Positions 53,507 to 64,000 of a stretch of 64,000 nucleotides of DNA are shown piece after piece. Source of the DNA: Diplonema papillatum. Its lineage: Eukaryota > Euglenozoa > Diplonemea > Diplonemida > Diplonemidae. Within the stretch, counting starts at the first letter, position 1; each line of letters opens with the position of its first letter. The translations under genes were made by a program, and so were the position numbers. The stretch spans positions 124,001 to 188,000 of the forward strand of contig JAPJBO010000254.1 of assembly GCA_030068145.1 (NCBI GenBank). Direction: 5' to 3'. The notes beneath the pieces were generated by a model that was given only the letters and a program-made list of their open reading frames with translations, had not been told where the DNA came from and ran no database searches.

Positions 53507-54565
53507 GGACGGGGGGAGATCAAGCCGTTTCGGGGTTCCCCGCACTCGTTTCCAGGGACTTTTGTGTTGGCGCGCTTTGTCTTTTCTTCGTTCGGAGATT
53601 TTCGGCCGAAGTTCTGCCGACCGCATGGAACAAGACGCAGCTGGTCCGCCATACTATTATGAAGGTCTCTGGAGTGTGAACACCATCGGTAATCTATCGA
53701 CGGCTGCCGGTGGAACCCCCCCCCAAAAAAAAAAAAGGAAAACAACACACAGGATGTCCCGTAGTGTAACAACTCGCGTCCTTCCTTTCCCCCCCCCCTC
53801 TCTTTCCCTTACGGAGTCTCTTACACTCCTCTTTTTCCCATTTCCCATTTCTTTTTCAGTTTGGCATCTTCTTCCGAAGACCTGATGCCAGCGCCACACA
53901 TGCATAAAGGACAACGCTCCGCCCCAACAGTACACTACGTTTCTTCCACGCTACGAGCGGCCGCCTCATACCGCCATCCTGTCTGCAGACACCCAGGCCC
54001 CACGCTGATGACGGCTTGCACGACTGAAACACGGCGCAGATAGGACCAACGCGGGTTGAGCATGTACACGGTGAGGTCCGGTCTCAGAAGCTGGAGTTAA
54101 AGAGGTTGTGCCCGAGTCACGCCCGTGTATAAGCATACCTACTGCCCTCATACTACCCGCCTCACAGCCTCAACGAACCCTTTAAATCACAATAAACGCT
54201 AGAAAAGCGGGTGTGCAAAACAAAACGCGTGCCAATCCACACCCGAAAAGCGGGTGTGTTACAACCAAAACGCGTGGGAATCCACACCCGAAAAGCGCTT
54301 CTGAGGCTGGACTCCACCGTGTATCCAGTCCAAGCACGTTCTTGCAACTCTCCCTCCTCTCTCAAGACAAGAAGAAAGCGTCGAAAAACGTCCTCGGAAT
54401 GATTCCTTCGACTCAACCACGAAACCGGAAGGGGGTTTTCAGGTGCCGGCAGGTCCAGCAGGCTGCCTACAGGGTACCACTGCTCCGTCACTTGAGGTGA
54501 TTTCCATGGCAGGGTGTCCTCTCCCCTGCCAGATGTTTGCACCTTGTGTTTTCGGGCACGTTACC
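53507..54565. other. intergenic with dispersed repeats
   Basis: No gene. A GCAGACGGGACC-type repeat copy lies at 53975-54065. AAAAGCGGGTGTG and AATCCACACCCGAAAAGCG blocks alternate at 54205-54300 and recur at 55405-55460. Confidence 0.5.
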
Positions 54566-54863
54566 TACCGTAATTGGAATATTGTTGAACTGGACTAAAG
54601 CTGGAACGGGTAAATGACAGACCGGGTAAAACCTGGACATGTCCCAGGTAGTCTCCTGCGTGACTGCACCAGGGGTGGTTCTGCTAGGGGTCGAGCTGAG
54701 TATTGAGCACCCCAAGGCGCGGGCAAACACCATGGGTCGCGATGTTCTGCAAAGCACGCAAGGGTCGCAAACCCCGAAAAAATATGCCGAACCGGGTAAA
54801 ACCTGGGACACCCAGTCCCAATTTTGGGGGCGTCCCAGGTTCAGCATTAATCCAATTGCGGTA
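54566..54863. mobile_element. TIR element TACCGTAATTGG family, copy 3
   Basis: Begins TACCGTAATTGGAATATTG and ends GCATTAATCCAATTGCGGTA. 298 bp; shares interior blocks with copy 2, including CAAAGCACGCAAGGGTCGC-like text. Confidence 0.75.
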
Positions 54864-56157
54864 GTTCCTCCAGCTCTTTTTCGCTCTTTCCGAGTTCCTT
54901 CTTCGTTTTTGCGTATCGTTGTACACTACCCACCTTCAGAGATGTCCTGTGCGCATCGTCGCACGCAAATATCCACCGCAAAAAGTCGAAGTTTTGCAAA
55001 CAACGAAGAGGTCGCCCATCTGTACGCCCTCACGGGATTGTCGGACATGCAAAAAGGACACCGTCTCCCCCCTCCCCCCATTTACCTTACACCACCGCTT
55101 CCTTTTGCGACTCACCGTCAACCCATTTATCATACACCTTCCCTCTGCTTTTCTAGTCACAGCAACGCGTGCGGGAACTGAGCCGCTCGAGTAGAATCCC
55201 TGGATAATGACCGAAAAACCGCGTCCGGGATCCAGGTTCAGGGTGTCCCCGAAACGCGATGGAAGCGCCCACTGTACAGAGCATGTTCCGACTTATGTGC
55301 CAGCAGCGTTCGGACATGCTTGGCACGGTAGGTACCACTCTGTAGGCCAGTTGTGAAGCCTTTGTAGATGGCGTCAGGCACTGCACGATCGTCCGCTACA
55401 CCACACGGAGTTAAAGAGGGTGTGCCCGAGTCACACCCGAAAAGCGGGTGTGACACCCGCTTTATTAACTCCCGCTTCAACTCGGCTTCTGAGGCTGGAC
55501 TCCACCGCGTCATTGCTGGCTCGGAAGATGGGGGTTCTTTGAACATATTTTCTTTGAACATTCATCTGCTGCGTTGTAGGTGATGCTCGAGGAGGTCGCC
55601 GGTTGCAAAATCTCGAGATGTGCCCGCATGAAACACAGGTACATCTGGGTTTCGTGCCGGGCGTAAGCGTTCCAACCAAAAACCACCCAACAAAAAAAAA
55701 AAACTGATTTTGGCATCTTATTTCTTATTTTCTTTCTCTAACTAAAGCGCGTCACCAAAACTCCTTGCCAAACAAACAAAGGTCGCAAGACACCAAACTG
55801 ATCGTCCTTCGGGATCGACGGTAACACAAAAAACCCCGAATTTCACCGCCGTTTGGGCACCTCGACGCAGAAGGTGTTGTATAAGAACCCTGGCGCAGTC
55901 GACGACAACGGAGCTTTGCTACTCGTTCCGTCAGCGCACCAACGGGGAAAAAGAAGAGCAGCGCGTGCTTTCCCTTTCCGCCCCCTTCCCGGTTCCTTCC
56001 TTTTCTTCAGTGTGGCAATGCCTTTTTCTCGAATTGGCTCCTCGTTTCCTCGCCCCGCATCCAGCAAGCAGTTGTCGCGCCGTCGTAGTCCTCGTGGATG
56101 CGCACTGGAAACGGTCGGTTACAATGATTACACACTGCCGGAAAATCTCGTGGCAGC
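54864..56157. other. intergenic with family fragments
   Basis: No supported gene. A minus-strand fragment of the dispersed small-protein family (KPRCTCVSCG) lies at about 55560-55690, and the GGTCGAAAGACACCAA-type repeat at 55776-55835. Confidence 0.5.
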
Positions 56158-56849
56158 GTTCATCGTCTTGAACACAGCTCGAGCACTCTTCGCGGTCACC
56201 CCAGTCTTCACTCGCGTTTCACAAGCACGGTGTTCCCAGTCTCAAAGCACATCACAAACACTTCGCAGCAACAGTCCCAGAGTTCATTGCATTTCACAAG
56301 CACGATCTTCATAATTCGAAGGGATTCGTACCAGAGTTCATTTGCATTTCACAAGCACGGTGTTCACAGTCTCGAAGCACATCACAAACACTTCGAGCAA
56401 CAGTCCAGAGTTCATTGCATTTCACAAGCACGATCTTTATATTCAAAGGGATCTCTCAACACACTTCACACACACACTACCTCGTGTTCATCGTCTTGAA
56501 CACAGCTCGAGCACCTCTTCGCGCTCGCGTTTCACAAGCACGGTGTTCACAGTCTCGAAGCAAATCACAAACACTCCGCAGCAACAGTCCCAGAGTTCAT
56601 TGCATTTCACAAGCACGATCTTCATAATTCGAAGGGATTCGTACCAGAGTTCATTTGCATTTCACAAGCACGGTGTTCACAGTCTCGAAGCACATCACAA
56701 ACACTTCGCAGCAACAGTCCCAGAGTTCATTGCATTTCACAAGCACGATCTTCATATTCAAAGGGATCTCTCAACACACTTCACAACCACACTACCTCGT
56801 GTTCATCGTCTTGAACACAGCTTGAACCCATCGCAACCGCTTCACAACC
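56158..56849 (+). promoter_or_regulatory. tandemly repeated promoter region of EGF gene 2
   Basis: CATCGTCTTGAACACAGCT occurs at 56161, 56489 and 56803, the last 47 bp before the ATG, giving a period of about 314-328 bp. Inside each unit TTTCACAAGCACGGTGTTC and TTTCACAAGCACGATCTTC alternate (eight in all). The unit probably holds the promoter and 5' leader, present in nearly three copies. No TATA box is identified. Confidence 0.7.
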
Positions 56850-59657
56850 ATGAGGCACTTGCCGGCGGCGGTGCTGGCGATCGGGGCTGCCTTCGTCGCG
56901 GACTGTGCAGGATCCATCAGATTCGCCGGCGACACCTGCGGCACGGTTGCGTTTCCGCCCGGTAAAGCGGAGAAGGGTTCCGTGCGCTGCTGCAAGGACT
57001 CGGACGGGACCTGCGACAGCGATCCCGACGGCGAGTGCTTCGGAAGAGATGTGGGGTTCGACGCCGCGGCGGCGCTCTGCCGCAAGAAGGGGTACAGGCT
57101 GTGCACGTGGGACGAATTGAAGGGGAAGTGCTGCGGGACTGGGTGCGGCTACGACAACGCCGCCGTTTGGTTCGACAACTGCCAAGGACACAAGTGCGTC
57201 CACGGAGAGTGCGAGGCGAACTTGGAGGCGTACACGTGCACGTGCACACACGGGTACACCGGCGAGTACTGCGACCAAGCACCGGAAATCTGGGACTCGA
57301 ACGCGAGGCACACCATCGACCCGTGCGGCGTGTCTACTCACCCACTGCAAGCGTCGTCCATTGGTGCCGTCCGCTGCTGCCGCACCGACGGGAAAAAGTG
57401 CATCAGCACAGTCGGCGCGCAGTGCCTGGGCAGGCAGGAGACGTTCGAGTCTGCTTCGTCCATTTGCAGCTCGCTCGGGTACCGAATCTGCGCACTCGCG
57501 GAGCTCAAGGCCGTTTGCTGCGGCACCGGCTGTGGGTACGACGCGCAGCCTTTGTGGTTTGACAACTGCCAGGGCAACATGTGCGATCACGGAACATGCG
57601 AGGCGAGTAGCACGTCTTACAAGTGCGTGTGTGACGGTGGGTATACGGGGACGTACTGCGGGACGAAGCTCACCGGGGATGCGTGGATGGAGAGCCGTAT
57701 GGCCTTCGTGGAGCGGGGGATGAAAGCCATGATGGAGGCGAACAAAGCATCTGCCCAAGAAAACGGAAGGTTGAAGGGCGCCGTGGCTGCGATGGGCAGA
57801 CAACTCGTCGCCGTCGAGCAGCGCACGGCGGAACGGGTGCGTGCCCAGGGGAACTCGGGACTGACGATGGTGCGAGCGTACCACCAGGGAACCGATGCGT
57901 ACCACACTCCGTCCTTCGCGGCTGGAGGGGCAGCCAACGTGCACAACCACGCCAACACGCACCACACAGTGGGAATGGGCGAGTTCGGAGCCGTGTTGAA
58001 CGGAGTGCAGTTCACGACCCGCCACAACGACTACTCGCTGCTGGAGAACGACGACAAGGTGAGCGCTGCGGTGCACATCTCGACGTGGCCACCGAAGGCA
58101 CGAGCAATCCCGCAACCACGTGTTCCGCCGTCGGTGCTGCAGGCGCGCGGGGCCATGCAGCAAATGGCGGAAATGCGGGAGTACTTCCGGGCGTTCAAGG
58201 AGCAGGACACGTCGATCCGGGACTACCGGCCGTACTTCCCCGCTGTGCTGTGCTACTTGGAAGGGACGTGGGTGGAGTCGGCCGAAGGAGTCGACGAGCC
58301 GTTCTCGTCGGAGCGGCACCACATCGACGCGGAGTCGTGGTCGGACCTGAACGAGAAGACGTACTACCTGTTCAACAACGGGCAGAAGAACAACTTGGAA
58401 AACCTGCCGTTCCTCCCGACGACGTTCCGCGGGATGCGGTCCGACGGGGAGAACACCTTCGAGCCGATCATGGCGCAGTGGTTCTACCGGATCTCGTGCA
58501 AGAAGCTGAAGGACGACGTCCCCACCTCACGCTTCCGCGTTCGGAACGACTTGCACGTGCAGATGAAGGAGTCGAAGCCTGCCACCCGCGAGAAGCTGAG
58601 CCAGACCACGAGAGCGTCGTTCGACGTGAACCCGACTGTGGCAGCGAAGTACAACCCCAGCAAGTCGTGGCCGAAGGGCAAGACTCGTTGGGAGTACATG
58701 GACGAGTTGATGTCGCAGGTGTCTGGCTTAAACGGACCGAAGTCAAACCTGACGGACGACAGCTTCGGTGCGACCAGTGTTGAGTACACGAACGGCGACC
58801 ACCTGAACACTGCATTCTACACACGGTACTACTCGACCAGCGAAAAAGATGCGATGGGGAGGACTGCGAAAAGGCGTTCGTTCAACGATCTGCTCTATGC
58901 TGCGCAAACGACGCACAGTCGAGTGTCGCCGCAGTCAGTGTGTGCTGACGTGGGCGCCGACGACGCGCGTGACAAAGCACGCGAGACGGAATGTTCGAAG
59001 ATCAAGACGTACGACCAGTGCAGTGAACATGCAGGGTGGAAGGCGAGCGAAGTGAGCGGAGAATCCAGCGGCGCGAAGTGCGTGTGGGTGGGCAGCAGGA
59101 ACCGGTGCGTGTACAAGAAGTGCTGGGAGCAGCGGTGGTCGTACGCGATTCCGCTGGAGGTTGTTTACCTGACGCCGCTGCACGCGTGGAACCCGTACAA
59201 CATCGCGTACGCTGAGAAGTCAACGCCGGAATACAACGCGGTTACTGCAGGAGGAAAGACAGGCTCGTATGCCAAGCCGTACAACGGCACGCGTCAGAAT
59301 GTTTACTTCCGCACGCCTGCTGCGTTCTTCGGTGACCTCGACGAAGTGGACGAGGCGGACACGTCTGGCAGCACGACGTACGTGCTCGACAAGAATGGCG
59401 TGAGACGGGCCGTGCGTGCGACCGGTCACTGGATCCACTTCCCCGAGATGGGCGACCTGGGCAAGATCAGGCAACGGTACCCTGTGTTCCCTGTGCACGA
59501 GCACGGGTCGACGATCTACAAGGAAGTGAAGGCGCTCGAAGAGCTTGTCGTTGGCGCCAACGACGATTACATCTCAGCCATCATCGACGAAACGAGGGAG
59601 GCAGCTTACGGGCTCGACTTGGAACTCATCACCGGAGGAGCAGGACACTCTCATGAG
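56850..59657 (+). CDS. secreted multi-EGF protein, gene 2, exon 1
   Basis: Exon 1 gives 936 residues. A signal peptide (MRHLPAAVLAIGAAFVADCA) is followed by two Cys-rich/EGF modules at about 26-140 and 155-270, one fewer than gene 1. The linker LTGDAWMESRM and coiled stretch lead into the same ~600-residue region (QGTDAYHTPSF, NHANTHHTVGMGEFGAVLNG, YRPYFPAVLCYLEGTW, KKCWEQRWSYAIPLEVVYLT, VFPVHEHGSTIYKEVKALEE), very close to gene 1 by eye. The exon ends phase 0 before GTTTGA at the same codon (GHSHE) as gene 1. With exons 2 and 3 the protein is about 1,034 residues. The two genes lie head to tail, so they arose by tandem duplication followed by gain or loss of one module. Confidence 0.88.
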
Positions 59658-59965
59658 GTTTGAACTCACTTTCGCAACGCGACATTCCGGCGGCTTTAGT
59701 CGGAAGAAAACGCGTGTTTCGGGAGGAGATTATCCTGGCGTAGTGCCACTGACAAACAGGCCATTTCTCCCCCCTCCGCATGAGAGGCAAGTAGTACTGC
59801 CTAAAGCCTAACCTAAGATTTCTCCCCAGCACGTAACAATCTTGCGGGTAGCTCTGAAGTCGAAAACGATATCGACCGAGCGTCGTCTGCGAGCGCCGGT
59901 AATTCGTCTTCTCACTAGTTCCCCCCCCACATGAGAGGCAAGTAAGCGCCTGAACACAAGAAACA

Positions 59966-60009
<44 letters not shown>

Positions 60010-60226
60010 AAACGAAGTTTACTAGCATACGCAAAACTACGCAGGGGTTCTTTTTGTGTTAACATGCGTTGTTGGTGCCAAGAAAGAATAGTTGGTAGCA
60101 ACACAGATACATATGGTTCTAGTGCCGGGCATAAGCGTTCAACAAAAAATGACCCTTTTTGTGGGTGTGTTGCTGCTTGTGGAATAGCGCTTTCGCACCG
60201 GATACCGAAATAAATCGCACCCGCAG
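59658..60226 (+). other. intron 1 of EGF gene 2
   Basis: Donor GTTTGA and acceptor CCCGCAG. It contains a poly(C) tract running into an A-run (59967-60013), a leader-repeat copy (TTAACATGCGTTGTTGG, 60059), and the GAGAGGCAAGTA block at 59779 and 59933. Confidence 0.75.
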
Positions 60227-60328
60227 ATCCACGTATCCCCCGACGAGCTGAAACAGTTGAAGGAAGGCACACTCACCGCTTTGAAGAAAGTAACCGAAGT
60301 TGCGAGTGGTCATCAGCACTACGTGAGG
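60227..60328 (+). CDS. EGF gene 2, exon 2
   Basis: 34 codons, IHVSPDELKQLKEGTLTALK and VTEVASGHQHYVR, equal in length and phase to exon 2 of gene 1. Donor GTATGT follows. Confidence 0.85.
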
Positions 60329-60833
60329 GTATGTCAACCCCGGGTTCGGGGGAGGGGCTTCTCTCAACGGGCAGCATCTGGCACAGGGCAACCGATTCCA
60401 CAAGACCACTGCAGCCTAGCATTGCGCAATACCCGTCCCAGCGAGTTTCATACTCGTTCCCCGAACTTTTTTGTTGTACCAACGAAATGGAACTTGACCA
60501 CCTGCTTCCATTCCTCGCACCTAGCCCCGAGCTGGAGCTTCATCCGAGAAATGGAAGGGTTTGCTTTAACCAGTTAACGTTAGTACTGGTTAGCCCTTCT
60601 AACCGAGCTATCCCCTGTTTCTGAGATTCCAGGGTATACTGGTCCCCATAATATTATACCAAGGGGAGAGGTATCCGAATAGGGCCATCTTCTTAGAACC
60701 CTCGACAGGTCGCAGCCCCGAGAAGAACAGCTCCTTTCTGCAAATGTTGACAAATGTTTATCGTCGAAGACCTAATTCCGGAGGGTGTTCTGATTGTACC
60801 CCGCGGGGTGAAATCATACTACTTCACACACAG
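60329..60833 (+). other. intron 2 of EGF gene 2
   Basis: Donor GTATGT and acceptor CACACAG. No repeat or gene recognised inside. Confidence 0.7.
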
Positions 60834-61028
60834 ATGCTCTACGACCGAAGCGCAGCCGAAGGATCCGAGTGGTCTGTGGACTGGTGCACAATGGGTCCTA
60901 GGAAGGTAAACTGCCCCGCTTCGGTCACTGGCGGCACGTGCAACAACCCGCCCTCCGGCAGCACCGTCCCGCGCTGCTGCGACAACAAGTGCCCAGACGG
61001 CCATTCTGGGATCAGAGTTGTCCAGTGA
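60834..61028 (+). CDS. EGF gene 2, exon 3 (C-terminus)
   Basis: 64 codons and stop: MLYDRSAAEGSEWSVDWCTM ... RCCDNKCPDGHSGIRVVQ. All six Cys of the gene 1 tail are kept. Confidence 0.85.
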   Translation: MLYDRSAAEGSEWSVDWCTMGPRKVNCPASVTGGTCNNPPSGSTVPRCCDNKCPDGHSGIRVVQ

Positions 61029-61182
61029 GGCACCTGCCTTTCCCCCGCCTTTTTCCACACCTGTACGAACAAACAGCATCTCGTGCGACTCACGCCTAAA
61101 CATTCGCAGCAAGACCCCATACATACGGGATCGCCGGAGAAGAGAAAATGTGTCCCCACCCGTCGTTCCTGTTAGTATTTTT

Positions 61183-61330
61183 GTATAAGCACCTGCTTTG
61201 TAGAAAATACTTGAGGAGGCTGCCAGCTGCAAAAGATCAAAGGAGGTAAACGTGCGCAGCCCACACGAAACCCAGGTAAATCTGGGTTTAGTGGCGGGCG
61301 TAAGCGTTCAACAAAAACGACCCACTTTGT
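61183..61330 (-). pseudogene. inverted fragment of the dispersed small-protein family
   Basis: The minus strand carries the C-terminal region of the family (text equivalent to AACCCAGATTTACCTGGG, TTTCGTGTGGGC, CTGGCAGCCTCCTCAAG, GCAGGTGCTTATAC). Closest in layout to 11505-11610. Confidence 0.55.
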
Positions 61331-63150
61331 AGTTGTATTGTTTCTCCCCCTAGCCTCCTTCGAGGTAAACACAAGGCAGCCCCTCGAGTATTTTCACGTT
61401 TCCGCTGCCGGGGCGACTTACTTTTCCTTACCGCATAAGCGTGTGCCGCCACGTTTTGCCAGTCCTTCTATTCTTCAGGTGCTGAGGCAAGTCTTGGCAG
61501 CCGTTGCTCAACGCATGGCAGTCGACGACATATCCGAGGATTAGGCCACGGACACAGAAAGTGCATGCAAATCCGTGTGGTTCATGTCCTTAAAAGATCT
61601 CAATGCTCAACACGATCCTGACATGCGCAGCTTTGGAATTCCATCCGAATTACACAACCAACCCAATAATGTGTTGATCTACACATGAAACAAGTAAAAC
61701 AATGGTAAGCACAAGCGGTACAAACAACGCCGCACTTCTCCCGCTTTTTTGTGCTGTATTTCTACTGAGCACGCGACCCCCGATTTCAACTTCGTCAAAA
61801 AAGAATTCTGGAAAAACTCAAAATTCAGAATCCAGGTTCTATTGGTTTTCCTATGAACCAGACCCGCAAACCAGCCATTTTTTGGCAGCATCCAATTCCA
61901 CTGGTTGGCGTGTCACAAAGTCAACCGGCGTGTGACGAACAGACAGACAGACGGACAACCCACATAATTATATAGTAACCTGACCTGTGGAATTGGCAAC
62001 CAGTCAAAAAGAACCCATTCAAAAAAGTTGCTAACGGGTAGCAGCAGATGCTATTTCCGCGGCTGCGATGCTTCCAAAGTGCTGAAGGCGGCGCTGTGCG
62101 TTCGTTGGTTGGACCCTTTCTCCTCCAGCCGACGGGAATGGTAGCTCTCCAGCGACATACTACTATACGCAAGCGCGGAACGAGCCAACCTTTCGGGCAA
62201 TCGTCGTTTGTTCGGCGATTTGCAGCGCTCGTTTCGCGCAAGTGTTGGGAGATTTTTTTTTCCACAGCCGGGGTTGTCAGAAAGGGAGGGAGGCTACTTG
62301 AATGCGACCCCAATTCAGGAGTGAGTGGCCGTTTTGATCAGCATGGGGGATGCTTGAAAAATCGGGGGGGAAAGGGGATTGCTTCGGGAATCGTGCTGGA
62401 TGGGTTCTTCACGGCATCATCACCTCAAGGGGACGAAGGCCATGCTCACTTACACAATGGTGTGATCAGATTCAAGTCTCACCGGATTTGTGCCGGGTCC
62501 CATGCAGGGGTGCGGATCACACCAATCATACCTGTATAGGGCAACAACCAGGAACACACTGGTAGGTGAGCAGCGACACCTCCCGAAAGTGAGCCAAGGG
62601 CGAAGGACGTATCTGCGGCTGCTGCGGCAGTTGCCCGGTGGCAACCCTACACGCAGAACGCGGGGAAGGGGGAACGTGTTTTCCCAACTACTTTGAAGCC
62701 CCTTCCCGACCGTAGCATCCGAGGAAGGTGCAAACCTGGAGGGTGCTACGGTAGCCGTGCACGGGTCTTGGGCGCGTGCCTCGTGCAGGGCGGGTGCTTT
62801 GTGATCCGCCGCGAAGTTCTCTCCTGGTGAAGTCGGAGAGACTGGCGTCGAGTTTCGGTTCCCTCGGGCGGCAACCCTAAGGGAGAGAGAGCGCCAGACA
62901 CAATCCATCTTAAATAGAACCACACACCAATCATACCTGTATTCGATACCATGAAGGAACCCTTCCACACGGAGACCTTGAACCCCCGACTCATCTCAAG
63001 CGAACTTTCACTCCAAAAGAACTGGGTGAGCTCTCAGACAAAGACGACTCGTGCCCTCCATCCACAGTGACCGCGTGTATCCAGGTCGGGGGGAGGGTAA
63101 CCCGGGGGGTTTCAGCAAACGATACGCTTTTCACCCCCGACCCACCCTCT
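61331..63150. other. intergenic, no gene seen
   Basis: A 163-codon frame at 62048-62539 shows no domain. A block like the AAGTGCATGCTAATCCATG repeat of 6772/6945 lies at 61558-61610, and ACACCAATCATACCTGTAT occurs at 62519 and 62924. A decayed family core motif lies at 62965-63015. Confidence 0.4.
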
Positions 63151-63153
63151 CTC

Positions 63154-63191
<38 letters not shown>
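63151..63191. repeat. (CT)n microsatellite
   Basis: About 20 CT units following a CCCTCTCTCCCC stretch. It also reads as the pyrimidine tract before a possible splice acceptor TCTTAG at 63213-63218. Confidence 0.85.
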
Positions 63192-63194
<3 letters not shown>

Positions 63195-63218
63195 CACCCG
63201 TTTTCTTTCCATCTTAGG

Positions 63219-63338
63219 AACGTTCTTCTAGGAACCGTCTCGGGCTTATCGCGGCGGTGCGCTTTCGACCGTGATATCACGCCAACAGGACAGCCGGAAG
63301 AGTGCGGGCACCCGCTCAACTACCATCCCCCGAGCAAA
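63219..63338 (+). CDS. possible internal exon of an unrecognised gene
   Basis: Between a pyrimidine-rich TCTTAG and a strong donor GTGAGT (63339) lies an open stretch reading GLSRRCAFDRDITPTG then QPEECGHPLNYHPPSKN. A second possible exon begins after TTTTTCAG at 63612 (PALCRLSFGGMSRGG). The peptide looks natural but I do not know the family. Partner exons would lie beyond the window or remain unseen. Confidence 0.25.
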
Positions 63339-63344
63339 AATGTG

Positions 63345-64000
63345 AGTCACTCGCGCAACTCTCAGCTGATCCAAAACTAGTGATACCGATGGTGGTGGGG
63401 AGAAGGGGTTGGGTTCGTTGGATGCAGGGTCTGGTGGACTCTACACGAACACGGTTTGCGGCGACGTGCTTCTCTTTTCCGCCAACGGTTCACGTGGAGC
63501 AACTGGCTCAGGACACTCCGACTTCCCTGGCAGAAATTTAGCAATCTGCCCATCGGATTCACCTTCGGGTTTGCCGATGTTCCGCTGACCGAATTGCGCC
63601 CTGTTTTTCAGCGACCCAAATCATGTACAGCTGCCTGCACTCTGCCGACTGTCCTTTGGTGGCATGAGTCGCGGAGGACCTGTTCCGGAAGATATGCTTC
63701 AATGCTAGTGTCGTTCCTCCGCGTTCCATTCCCTCCCCCCAACGACTGTTTGCAATACTATCTGCGTCCTCAATGACGCCAGACGGCCTTCTTTCTTATG
63801 GTAACAAACGCTTTTCATGTCGTAACTTTCAAACACGGACCACACACGTGTGCGCACTTTTTGTTTAGTTTTGCATGGAAATACCAACCAGGGTGGGGCG
63901 TGTTGGCGACCAACCACGAACAACCATGCCCGCGTCATTGGCGTCAGCCTCGATTGAGTGCGGATTAGATCTTGATATCGTGTATGCATAACCATCAAAC
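63345..64000. other. window end, no firm gene
   Basis: Apart from the possible exon after 63612, nothing is supported. Confidence 0.35.

Noticed and set aside
53293-53772. 159-codon minus-strand frame over EGF gene 1 exon 3
   Set aside because: Antisense to a spliced exon that is conserved in the paralogue; no domain.
62048-62539. 163-codon frame near the right end
   Set aside because: No domain, no splice partner and odd composition; left as intergenic.

Overview
This window reads as nuclear DNA of a eukaryote with compact, GC-rich coding regions (long single exons, a few GT-AG introns) set in repeat-laden, homopolymer-rich intergenic DNA. A kinesin motor gene, spliced secreted multi-EGF proteins, a tyrosine-recombinase retrotransposon, a LINE tail and small inverted-repeat DNA transposons rule out a bacterium or organelle. 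The lineage cannot be fixed from the sequence alone; a marine protist, alga or early-branching opisthokont is my guess.

Layout. From 1 to about 25,400 I see no host gene. That stretch holds a 31-bp minisatellite (1387-1719), short inverted-repeat elements (2988-3346, 9791-9989, 12211-12534, 13012-13496, 21396-21690, 23005-23335), fragments of a dispersed family that encodes a small Cys-pair protein, SINE-like units with A-tails, an apparently whole PAT/Ngaro-like tyrosine-recombinase retrotransposon sitting inside a (CT)n tract (16827-20933), and the 3' end of a LINE with RNase H (24028-24924). From 25,440 to 39,766 lies a giant kinesin-3-like gene of about 2,865 residues, preceded by a ladder of nine partial copies of its own start and followed by a copy of its own 3' end. 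From 41,041 to 44,876 there is a PHB-depolymerase-like secreted alpha/beta hydrolase gene, preceded by three truncated tandem copies of its promoter and first ~75 codons. From 45,640 to 46,310 there is a ~119-bp tandem array. From 47,853 to 61,028 there are two paralogous three-exon genes for large secreted proteins with Cys-rich/EGF modules and a long conserved C-terminal region of unknown function. A broken copy of that family lies at 45,018-45,240. The last 3 kb holds nothing firm.

The most striking pattern is that all four host genes are preceded by duplicated pieces of their own 5' regions: ten start codons for the kinesin, four for the hydrolase, a first-exon fragment before the first EGF gene, and a ~320-bp promoter repeat before the second. 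A second notable signal is the dispersed family (leader GTAGTTGGCAGCGTAC; peptide core SPGDFKTPEFQANFHSKK; C-terminal CVSCG) present as two open ~120-codon frames and about a dozen fragments. Nothing suggests the genes form one pathway: a microtubule motor, a secreted hydrolase and two secreted adhesion- or matrix-like proteins simply neighbour one another.
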